Positions 50,120-61,198 of a DNA stretch of 64,000 bases are shown piece by piece (position 1 is the stretch's first letter; the number at the start of each line of letters is the position of its first letter). Under the pieces are notes generated by a model. The model was given only the letters and a program-made list of their open reading frames with translations, ran no database searches and had not been told where the DNA came from. The DNA is from Colletes latitarsis (Eukaryota; Arthropoda; Insecta; Hymenoptera; Colletidae): positions 7,750,001 to 7,814,000 of the forward strand of contig NW_027488365.1 of assembly GCF_051014445.1 (NCBI RefSeq), written 5' to 3'. A program made the translations under genes and the position numbers.

Positions 50120-53100
50120 CACGTAGTAATGTGGTACCACGCTGAAACAGTCAATTAAACCTGGTTTCGATCAATATTTTAGAGGATAACGCAAGTTAGG
50201 TCTGGGATAGGTCTGGGATTCGCCCTCATCAGGCTCATACTTTCGCCTTTTTCACATACTTGTTGAACAGATCCTGGGTTTTTTCTGGTTTGAGTCACGT
50301 AGTAATGTGGTACCACACTGAAACAGTCGATTAAACCAGGTTTCGATCAATATTTTTGAGGATAACGCATGTTAGGTCCAGGTTAGGCCTGGGATTTTCA
50401 CTCATCAGACTCATACTTTCGCATTCTTCACATACTTGTTGAACGGATCCTGGGCTTTTTCTGGATTGCATCACGTAGTAATGAAGTACAACACTGAAAC
50501 AGACAATTAAACCTGGTTTCCATCAATATCTTAGAGGACAACGCAAGTTAGGTCTGGGATAGGTCTGGGATTTGCCCTCATCAGACTCATACTTTCGCAT
50601 TCTTCACATACCTGTTGAACGGATCGAGGGTTTTTTCTGCTTTGGATCACGTAGTAAAGTGGTACCACACTAAAACAGTCCACTAAACCTGGTTTGGATC
50701 AATATTTTAGAGGATAATGCATGTTAGGTCTAGGTTAGCCCTGGGATTTTCACTCATCAGAGTCATTCTTTCGCATTCTTCACATACCTGTTGAACGGAT
50801 CCTGGGTTTTTTCTGGTTTGGATCACGTAGTAATGTGGGACCACACTGAAGCAATCAATTAAACCTGGTCTTGATAAATATTTTAGAGGATAACGCATGT
50901 TAGGTCTGGGTTAGGTCTAGGATTTGCTCTCGTCAGGCTCGTACTTTCGCATATTTCTCATACTTGATGGCTAGATCCTGGGCTTTTTCTGGATTGCATC
51001 ACGTAGTAATGAAGTACAACACTGAAACAGTCAATTAAACCTGGTTTCCATCAATATCTTAGAGGACAACGCAAGTTAGGTTTGGGTTAGGTCTAGGATT
51101 TGCCCCCATCAGGCTCATACTTTCGCATATTTCTCATACTTGTTGAACAGATCCTGGGTTTTTTCTGGTATGGATCACGCAGTAATGTGGTACCACCCTG
51201 AAACGTTCAGTTAAACCTGGTCTTGATAAATATTTTTGAGGATAACGCATGTTAGGTCTGGATTAGGTCTAGGATTTGCCCTCATCAGGCTCATACTTTC
51301 GCACATTTCTTATACTTCATGGATAGATCCTGGGCTATTTTCTGGTTTGGATCACATAGTAATGTGGTACCACACTGAAACAGTCGATTAAACCAGGTTT
51401 CGATCAATATTCTTGAGGATAACGCATGTTAGGTCTAGGTAAGGCCTGGGATTTTCACTCATCAGACTCATTCTTTCGCATTCTTCACATACCTGTTGAA
51501 CGGATCCTGGGTTTTTTCTGCTTTAGATCACGTAATAAAGTGGTGCCGCAACTAAAACAGTCAATTAAACCTGGTTTCGACCATTATTTTAGAGGATAAC
51601 GCAAGTTAGGTCTGGGATAGGTCTGGGATTAGCCCACATCAGACTCATACTTTCGCACACTTCACATACTCGTTGACAAGATCCTGGGTTTTTTTCTGGT
51701 TTGGATCACGTAGTAATGTGGTACCACACTGAAACAGTCGATTGAACCTGGTTTCGATTAATATTTTAGAGAATAATTCATGTTAGGTCTAGGTAAGGTC
51801 TGGGATTTGCTATCATCTGGCTCATTCTTTCGCATATTTCTCATACTTGATGTCTAGATCCTGGGCTTTTTCTGGATTGCATCACATAGTAATGAAGTAC
51901 AACACTGAAACAGTCAATTAAACCTAGTTTCCATCAATATTTTACACGACAACGCATGTTAGGTCTAGGTTAGGCCTGGGATTTGCCCTCATCAGGGTCA
52001 TACTTTCGCAGTTTTAACATACATGTTGACCTGATCGAGGGTTTTTTCCGCTTTGGATCACGTAGTAAAGTGGTACCACACTGAAGCAGTCCATTAAACC
52101 CGGTTTGGATCAATATTTTAGAGGATAACGCATGTTAGGTTTGGGTTAGGTCTTGGATTTGCCCTCATCAGGCTCATACTTTCGCATATTTCTCATACTT
52201 CATGGCTAGATCCTGGGCTTTTCCTGGATTGCATCACGTAGTAATGAAGTACAACACTGAAACAGTCAATTAAACCTGGTTTCCATCAATATTTTAGAGG
52301 ATAACGCATGTTAGGTTTGGGTTAGGTCTAGGATTTGCCCTCATCAGGCTCATGCTTTCGCATATTTCTCATACTTCATGGCTAGATCCTGGGCTTTTTC
52401 TGGATTGTATCACGTAGTAATGTGGTACCACGCTGAAACAGTCAATTAAACCTGGTTTCGATCAATATTTTAGAGGATAACGCAAGTTAGGTCTGGGATA
52501 GGTCTGGGATTCGCCCTCACCAGGCTCATACTTTCGCATTCTTCACATACTTGTTGAACGGATCCTGGGCTTTTTCTGGATTGCATCACGTAGTAATGAA
52601 GTACAACACTGAAACAGTCAATTAAACCTGGTCTTGATAAATATTTTAGAGGATAACGCATGTTAGGTTTGGGTTAGGTCTAGGATTTGCCCTCATCAGG
52701 CTCATGCTTTCGCATATTTCTCATACTTCATGGCTAGATCCTGGGCTGTTTCTGGATTGTATCACGTAGTAATGTGGTACCATGCTGAAACAGTCAATTA
52801 AACCTGGTCTGGATAAATATTTTAGAGGATAACGCATCTTAGGTCTGTGTTAGGTCTAAGATTTGCCCTCCTCAGGCTCACAGTTTCGCGTTTTTCGCAT
52901 ACTTGTTGAACAGATCCTGGGTTTTCTCTGGTTTGGATCACGAAGTAGTGAGGTACCACACTGAAACAGTCCATTAAACCTGGTTTCGCTCAATATCTTA
53001 GAAGATAACGCATGTTAGGTCTAGGTTAGGCCTGGGATTTGCCCTCATCAGGGTCATACTTTCGCAGTTTTAACATGCATGTTGACCTGATCGAGGGTTT

Positions 53101-54172
53101 TTTCTGCTTTGGATCACGTAGTAAAGTGGTACTACACTAAAACAGTCAATTAAACCTGGTTTCGATCAATATTTTAGAGGACAACGCAAGTTAGGCCTGG
53201 GACAGGTCTAGGATTTGCCCTCATCAGGCTCATTCTTTCGCATATTTCTCATACTTCATGGCTGGAACCTGGACTATTACTGGTTTGGATCACGTAGTAA
53301 TGTGGTACCACACTGAAACAGTCAATTAAACCTGGTTTCGATCAATATTTTAGAGAATAATTCATGTTAGGTCTGGGTTAGGTCTGGGATTTGCTCTCAT
53401 CAGGCTCATACTTTCGCATATTTCTTATACTTCATGGATAGATCCTGGGCTATGTTCTGGTTTGGATCACGTAGTAATGTGGGACCACACTGAAGCAATC
53501 AATTAAACCTGGTCTTGATAAATATTTTAGAGGATAACGCATGTTAGGTCTGGGATAGGTCGGGGATTTGCCCTCATCAGCCTCATACTTTCGCACACTT
53601 CACATACTCGTTGAACAGATCCTGGGTTCTTTCTGGTTTCGATCACGTAGTAATGTGGAACCACACTGAAACAATCAATTAAACCTGGTCTTGATAAATA
53701 TTTTAGAGGATAACGCATGTTAGGTCTGGGTAAGGTCAAGGATTTGCCCTCGTCAGGCTCATACTTTCGCATATTTCTTCATACTTCATGGCTAGATCCT
53801 GGGCTGTTTCTGGATTGTATCACGTAGTAATGTGGTACCACGCTGAAACAGTCAATTAAACCTGGTGTGGATAAATATTTTAGAGGATAACGCATGTTAG
53901 GTCTGGGTAAGGTCAAGGATTTGCCCTCGTCAGGCTCATACTTTCGCATATTTCTCATACTTCATGGCTAGATCCTGGGCTGTTTCTGGACTGTATCACG
54001 TAGTAATTTGGTACCACGCTGAAACAGTCAATTAAACCAGGTTTCGATCAATATTTTTGAGGATAACGCATGTTAGGTCTTGGTTAGGTCTGGGATTTTC
54101 ACTCATCAGACTCATACTTTCGCATTCTTCACATACTTGTTGAACGGATCCTGGGTTTTTTCTGGTTTGGAT
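50120..54172 (+). repeat. 23-monomer higher-order repeat (4053 bp), copy 3
   Basis: Returns to the 4053 bp length with the same ordered marks as copy 1. It shares CATGCTTTCGC with copy 2 (near 52351), where copy 1 reads CATACTTTCGC (near 43719), so copies 2 and 3 look closest. Past the right edge the sequence runs into the block shared with 26.5 kb. Confidence 0.93.
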
Positions 54173-55559
54173 CACGTAGTAATGTGGGACCACACTGAAA
54201 CAGTCGATTAAACCTGGTTTCGATCAATATTTTAGAGGATAACGCAAGTTAAGTCTGGGATTGGTCTGGGATTTGACCTCATCAGACTCACACTTTCGCA
54301 CACTTCACATACTCGTTGAACAGATCCTGGGTATTTTCTGGTTTGGATCACGTAGTGATGTGGTACCACACTGAAACAGTCGATTAAACCAGGTTTCGAT
54401 CAATAGTTTAGAGGATAACGCATGTTAGGTCTAGGTTAGGCCTGGGATTTTCACTCGTCAGGCTCATACTTTCGCATTCTTCACATACTTGTTGAACGGA
54501 TCCTGGGTTTTTTCTGGTTTGGATAACGTAGTAATGTGGGACCACACTGAAACAGTCAATTAAACCTGGTTTCGATCAATATTTTAGAGAATAATTCATG
54601 TTAGGTCTAGGTTAGGTCTGGGATTTGCTCTCATCAGGCTCATTCTTTCGCATATTTCTCATACTTGATGGCTAGATCCTGGGCTTTTTCTGGATTGCAT
54701 CACGTAGGAATGAAGTACAACACTGAAACAGTCAATTAAACCTAGTTTCCATTAATATCTTAGAGGACAACGCAAGTTAGGTCTGGGATAGGTCTGGGAT
54801 TTGCCCTCATCAGGCTCATACTTTCGCGTTTTTCACATACTTGTTGAACAGATCCTGGGTTTTTTCTGGTTTGTATCACGTAGTAGTGTGGTACCACACT
54901 GAAAGAGCCCATTAAAACTGGTTTGGATCAATAATTTAGAGTATAACGCATGTTAGATCTAGGTTAGCCCTGGGATTTTCACTCATCAGACTCATACTTT
55001 CGCATTCTTCACATACTTGTTGGACTGATCCTGGGTTTTTTCTGGTTTGGATCACGTAGTAATGTGGTACCACACTGAAACAGTCGATTAAACCTTGTTT
55101 CAATCAATATTTTAGAGGATAACGCAAGTTAGGTCTGGGATAGGTCTGGGATTTGACCCCATCAGACTCATACTTTCGCACACTTCACATACTCGTTGAA
55201 CAGATCCTGGGTTATTTTCTGGTTTGGATCACATAGTAATGTGGTACCACACTGAAACAGTCGATTAAACCAGGTTTCGATCAATATTTTAGAGAATAAT
55301 TCATGTGATGTCTAGGTTAGGTCTGGGATTTGCTCTCATCAGGCTCATTCTTTCGCATATTTCTCATACATGTTGAACAGATCCTGGGTTTTTTCTGGAT
55401 TGGATCACTTAGTAATGTGGGACCACACTGAAACAATCAATTAAACCTGGTTTCGATCAGTATTTTTGAGGATAACGCATGTTAGGTCTTGGTTAGGTTT
55501 GGGATTTTCACTCATCAGACTCATACTTTCGCATTCTTCACATACTTGTTGAACGGATC
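54173..55559 (+). repeat. Block duplicated from (or to) 26.53-27.90 kb
   Basis: Matches 26530-27899 at a constant 27660 bp offset. Shared singular marks are GGATAACGTAGTAATGTGGG, GAAAGAGCCCATTAAAACTG, TAATTTAGAGTATAACGC, GTTGGACTGATCC, AACCTTGTTTCAATC and TTCATGTGATGTCTAGG. Differences include CAATAGTTTAGAGG for CAATATTTTAGAGG, CACGTAGGAATG for CACGTAGTAATG and TTAGGTCTTGG for TTAGGTATTGG. Confidence 0.9.
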
Positions 55560-56689
55560 CTGGGTTTTTTCTGGTTTGGATCACGTAGTAATGTGGTACC
55601 ACACTGAAACAGTCGATTAAACCTGGTTTCGATCAATATTTTAGAGGATAACGCAAGTTAAGTCTGGGATTGGTCCGGGATTTGACCTCATCAGACTCAC
55701 ACTTTCGCACACTTCACATACTCGTTGAACAGATCCTGGGTATTTTCTGGTTTGGATCACGTAGTGATGTGGTACCACACTGGAACAGTCGATTAAACCA
55801 GGTTTCGATCAATATTTTTGAGGATAACGCATGTTAGGTCTAGGTTAGGTCTGGGACTTGCTCTCATCAGGCTCATTCTTTCGCATATTTCTCATACTTG
55901 ATGGCTAGATCCTGGGCTTTTTCTGGATTGCATCACGTAGTAATGTGGTACCACACTGAAACAGTCCATTAAACCTGGCTTGGATCAATATTTTACAGGA
56001 CAACGCAAGTTAGGTCTAGGTTAGGTCTGGGATTTTCACTCATCAGACTCATACTTTCGCATTCTTCACATACTTGTTGAACGGATCCTGGGTTTTTTCT
56101 GGTTTGGATCACGTAGTAATGTGTGTCCACACTGAAACAATCAATTAAACCTGGCCTTGATAAATATTTTAGAGGATAACGCATTTTAGGTCTGGGATAT
56201 GTCTGGGATTTGCCCTCATCAGACTCATACTTTCGCACACTACACATACTCGTTGAACAGATCCTGGGTTTTTTCTGGTTTGGATCACGTAGTAGTGTGG
56301 TACCACACTGAAACAGTCTATTAAACCTGGTTTTGATCAATATTTTAGAGAATAATTCATGTTAGGTCTAGGTTAGGTCTGCGATTTGCTCCCATCAGGC
56401 TCATTCTTTCGCATATTTCTCATACTTGATGGCTAGATCCTGGGCTTTTTCTGGATTGCATCACGTAGTAATGAAGTACAACACTGAAACAGTCAATTAA
56501 ACCTAGTTTCCATCAATATCTTAGAGGACAACGCAAGTTAGGTCTGGGATACGTCTGGGATTTGCCCACATCAGGCTCATACTTTCGCGTTTTTCACATA
56601 CTTGTTGAACAGATCCTGGCTTTTTTCTGGATTAGGTCACGTAGTAGTGTGGTACCACACTGAAACAGTCGATTAAACCTGGCTGCGAT
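55560..56689 (+). repeat. Mixed monomers with long multi-monomer variant
   Basis: About six monomers of types A, D, F, A, D and F. A GTGTGTCCACACTG variant near 56120 recurs near 58935, where the surrounding two monomers (GGCCTTGATAAATATT, CGCATTTTAGGTCTGGG, CACACTACACATACTCG) are also the same. The absence of a stop across the monomer join lets a minus-strand frame reach 115 codons here. It is a property of this variant, not a gene. Confidence 0.75.
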
Positions 56690-58895
56690 CAATATTTTAG
56701 AGGATAACGCATGTTAGTTCTAGGTTAGCCCTGGGATTTTCACTCATCACACTCATACTTTCGCATATTTCTCATACTTCATGGCTAGATCCTGGGCTTT
56801 TTCTGGATTGCATCACGTAGTAATGAAGTACAACACTGAAACACTCAATTAAACCTGGTTTCGATCAATATTATTGAGGATAACGCACGTTAGGTCTAGG
56901 GTGGCCTGGGATTTTCACTCATCAGACTCATACTTTCGCATTCTTCACATATTTGTTGAACGGATTTTGGGTTTTTTCTGGTGTGGATCACGTAGTAATG
57001 TGGTACCACACTGAAACAATCAATTAAACCTGATCTTGATAAATATTTTACAGGATAACGCATGCTAGGTCTGGGTTAGGTCTAGGATTTGCCCTCATCA
57101 GGCTCATACTTTCGCATATTTCTCATACTTGACGGCTAGATCCTGGGCTTTTTCTGGATTGCATCAGGCAGTAATGAAGTACAACACTGAAACAGTCAAT
57201 TAAACCTGGTTTCGATCAATATTTTAGAGAATAATTCATGTTAGGTCTAGGTTAGGTCTGGGATTTGCTCTCATCAGGCTCATTCTTTCGCATATTTCTC
57301 ATACTTGACGGCTAGATCCTGGGCTTTCTCTGGATTGCATCACGTAGTGATGAAGTACAACACTGAAACAATCAATTAAACCTGGTTTCCATCAATATTT
57401 TAGAGGACAGCGCATGTTAGGTCCAGGTTAGGCCTGGGATTTGCTCTCATCAGGGTCATACTTTCGCAGTTTTAACATACATGTTGACCTGATCGAGAGT
57501 TTTTTCTGCTTTGGATCACGTAGTAAAGTGGTACCACACTGAAACAGTCCATTTAACCTGGTTTGGATCAATATTTTAGAGGATAACGCATGTTAGGTCT
57601 AGGTTAGCCCTGGGATATTCACTCATCAGACTCATACTTTCGCATTCTTCACATACTTGTTGAACGGATCCTGGGTTTTTTCTGGTTTCGTTCACGTAGT
57701 AATGTGGTACCACACTGAAACATTCAATTAAACCTGATCTTGATAAATATTTGAGAGGATAACGCATGTTAGGTCTGGGATATGTCTGGGATTTGCCCTC
57801 ATCAGACTCATACTTTCGCACACTACTCATACTCGTTGAACAGATCCTGGGTTTTTTCTGGTTTGGATCACGTAGTAATGTGGTACCACACAGAAACAGT
57901 CGATTAAACCAGGTTTCGATGAATATTATTGAGGATAACGCACGTTAGGTCTAGGGTGGCCTGGGATTCGCCCTCATCAGACTCATACTTTCGCGTTTTT
58001 CACATACTTGTTGAACTGATCCTGGGCTTTTTCTGGTTTGGATCACGTAGTAATGTGGTACCACACTGAAACAGTCAATTAAGCCTGGTTTCGATCAATA
58101 TTTTAGAGAATAATTCATGTTAGGTTTAGGTTAGGTCTGGGATTTGCTCTCATCAGGCTCATACTTTCGCACACTTCACATACTCGTTTGACAGATCCTG
58201 GTTTATTTTCTGGTTTGGATCACGTAGTAATGTGGGACCACATTGAAACAGTCAATTAAACCTGGTTTCGATCAATATTTTAGAGAATAATTCATGTTAG
58301 GTCTAGGTTAGGTCTGGGATTTGCTCTCATCAGGCTCATTCTTTCGCATATTTCTCATACTTGATGGCTAGATGCTGGGCTTTTTCTGGATTGCATCACG
58401 TAGTAATGAAGTACAACACTGAAACAGTCAATTAAACCTGGTTTCCATCAATATCTTAGAGGACAACGCAAGTTAGGTCTGGGATAGGTCTGGGATTTGC
58501 CCTCATCAGGCTCATACTTTCCGGGTTTTTCACATGGTTGTTGAACAGATCCTGGGTTTTTTCTGGTTTGGATCACGTAGTAGTGTGGGACCACACTGAA
58601 ACAATCAATTAAACCTGGTCTTGATAAATATTTTAGAGGATAACGCATGTTAGGTCTGGGATAGGTCTGGGATTTGCCCTCATCAGACTCATACTTTCGC
58701 ACACTTCACATACTCGTTGAACAGATCCTGGGTTATTTTCTGGTTTGGATCACGTAGTAGTGTGGTACCACACTGAAACAGTCCATTAAACCTGGTTTGG
58801 ATCAATATTTTAGAGCATAACGCATGTTAGGTCTAGGTTAGGTCTGGGATTTTCACTCATCAGACTCATACTTTCGCATTCTTCACATACTTGTT
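56690..58895 (+). repeat. 25/29-monomer duplication, copy 1
   Basis: Matches 61091-64000. The offset is 4401 bp up to about 57560 and 5105 bp afterwards, so the second copy has gained 704 bp (four monomers). Shared marks are CTGGCTGCGATCAATATT, CGCATGTTAGTTCTAGG, CGCACGTTAGGTCTAGGGTGG, ACTTGACGGCTAG, GCATCAGGCAGTAATG and CTTTCCGGGTTTTTCAC. The match runs to the last base of the window, so its true right edge lies outside. Confidence 0.92.
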
Positions 58896-59801
58896 GAACG
58901 GATCCTGGGTTTTTTCTGGTTTGGATCACGTAGTAATGTGTGTCCACACTGAAACAATCAATTAAACCTGGCCTTGATAAATATTTTAGAGGATAACGCA
59001 TTTTAGGTCTGGGATATGTCTGGGATTTGCCCTCATCAGACTCATACTTTCGCACACTACACATACTCGTTGAACAGATCCTGGGTTTTTTCTGGTTTGG
59101 ATCACGTAGTAATGTGGTACCACACTGAAACAGTCGATTAAACCAGGTTTCGATCAATATTTTTGAGGATAACGCATGTTAGGTCTAGGTTAGGCCTGGG
59201 GTCTTCACTCATCAGGCTCATACTTTCGCATTCTTCACATACTTGTTGAACGGATCCTGGGTTTTTTCTGGTTTGGATCACGTAGTAATGTGGGACCACA
59301 CTGAAACAAGCAATTAAACCTGATCTTGATAAATATTTTAGAGGATAACGCATGTTAGGTCTGGGATTGGTCTGGGATTTGACCTCATCAGACTCACACT
59401 TTCGCACACTACACATACTCGTTGAACAGATCCTGGGTATTTTCTGGTTTGGATCACGTAGTGATGTGGTACCACACTGAAACAGTCGATTAAACCTGGT
59501 TGCGATCAATATTTTAGAGGATAACGCATGTTAGGTCTAGGTTAGCCCTGGGATTTTCACTCATCAGACTCATACTTTCGCACACTTCACATACTTGTTG
59601 AACAGATCCTGGGTTTTTTCTGGTTTGGATCACGTAGTAATGTGGAACCACACTGAAACAATCAATTAAACCTGGACTTGATAAATATTTTAGAGGATAA
59701 CGCATGTTAGGTCTGGGTAAGGTCTAGGATTTGCCCTCGTCAGGCTCATACTTTCGCATATTTCTCATACTTCATGGCTAGATCCTGGGCTATTTCTGGA
59801 T
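58896..59801 (+). repeat. Satellite monomers between duplicated blocks
   Basis: About five monomers (A, D, A, D, A/B types). The pair at about 59170-59510 resembles 21.83-22.16 kb (GGCCTGGGGTCTTCACTC, GATTGGTCTGGGATTTGACC) with CACACTACACATAC replacing CACACTTCACATAC. A minus-strand frame of 123 codons runs through here. Its sequence is the standard monomer translation continued across a stop-free join. Confidence 0.76.
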
Positions 59802-60681
59802 TAGATCACGTAGTAATGTGGTACCACTCTGAAACTGTCAATTAAACTTGGTTTCCATCAAGATCTTAAAGGACAACGCAAGTTAGGTCTGGGATAGGTC
59901 TTGGATTTGCCCTCATCAGGCACATACTTTCACGTTTTTCACATACTTGTTGAACGGATCATGGGTTTTTTCTGGTTTGGATCACGTAGTAGTATGGTAC
60001 CACACTGAAACAGTCCATTGAACCTGGTTTGGATCAATGTTTTAGAGGATAACGCAAGTTAAGTCTGGGATTGGTCTGGGATTTGACCTCATCAGACTCA
60101 CACTTTCGCACACTTCACATACTCGTTGAACAGATCCTGGGTATTTTCTGGTTTGGATCACGTAGTGATGTGGTACCACACTGAAACAGTCGATTAAACC
60201 TGGCTGCGATCAATATTTTAGAGGATAACGCATGTTAGTTCTAGGTTAGCCCTGGGATTTTCACTCATCACACTCATACTTTCGCATATTTCTCATACTT
60301 CATGGCTAGATCCTGGGCTGTTTCTGGATTATATCACGTAGTAGTTTGGTACCACGCTGAAACAGTCAATTAAACCAGGTTTCGATCAATATTTTTGAGG
60401 ATAACGCATGTTAGGTCTTGGTTAGTTTTGGGATTTTCACTCATCAGACTCATACTTTCGCATTCTTCACATACTTGTTGAACGGATCATGGGTTTTTTC
60501 TGGTTTGGATCACGTAGTAATGTGGGACCACACTGAAACAATCAATTAAACCTGGTCTTGATAAATATTTTAGAGGATAACGCATGTTAGGTCTGGGATA
60601 GGTCTAAGATTTGCCCTCATCAGGCTCATACTTTCGCATATTTCTCATACTTCATGGCTAGATCCTGGGCTATTTCTGGAT
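59802..60681 (+). repeat. 5-monomer higher-order repeat (880 bp), copy 1
   Basis: Five monomers repeated from 60682 at 880 bp, exactly 5 x 176. Marks are GGTACCACTCTGAAAC, CATCAAGATCTTAAAGG, TTTCACGTTTTTCAC and CTGGCTGCGATC. The same monomer order appears at 22.64-23.5 and 24.6-25.4 kb, more diverged, so this is a descendant or relative of part of the 1937 bp unit. Confidence 0.88.
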
Positions 60682-61198
60682 TGGATCACGTAGTAATGTG
60701 GTACCACTCTGAAACAGTCAATTAAACTTGGTTTCCATCAAGATCTTAAAGGACAACGCAAGTTAGGTCTGGGATAGGTCTTGGATTTGCCCTCATCAGG
60801 CTCATACTTTCACGTTTTTCACATACTTGTTGAACGGATCATGGGTTTTTTCTGGTTTGGATCACGTAGTAGTATGGTACCACACTGAAACAGTCCATTG
60901 AACCTGGTTTGGATCAATATTTTAGAGGATAACGCAAGTTAAGTCTGGGATTGGTCTGGGATTTGACCTCATCAGACTCACACTTTCGCACACTTCACAT
61001 ACTCGTTGAAAAGATCCTGGGTATTTTCTGGTTTGGATCACGTAGTGATGTGGTACCACACTGAAACAGTCGATTAAACCTGGCTGCGATCAATATTTTA
61101 GAGGATAACGCATGTTAGTTCTAGGTTAGCCCTGGGATTTTCACTCATCACACTCATACTTTCGCATATTTCTCATACTTCATGGCTAGATCCTGGGC
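60682..61198 (+). repeat. 5-monomer higher-order repeat (880 bp), partial copy 2
   Basis: About three monomers matching 59802-60318. The copy leaves the pattern at CTGGGCTTTTTCTGG (copy 1: CTGGGCTGTTTCTGG) and runs into the 25/29-monomer block that it overlaps. GTTGAAAAGATCC near 61006 is a private substitution. Confidence 0.85.

Noticed and set aside
59138..59509. Minus-strand frame of 123 codons, the longest in the window, and similar 115-codon frames near 21.5, 56.0 and 58.8 kb
   Set aside because: Its translation is the usual monomer translation run across a stop-free join. The same words recur in dozens of places at fixed phase. There is no promoter, domain or codon bias, and 176 is not a multiple of 3, so frames collapse after one or two monomers.
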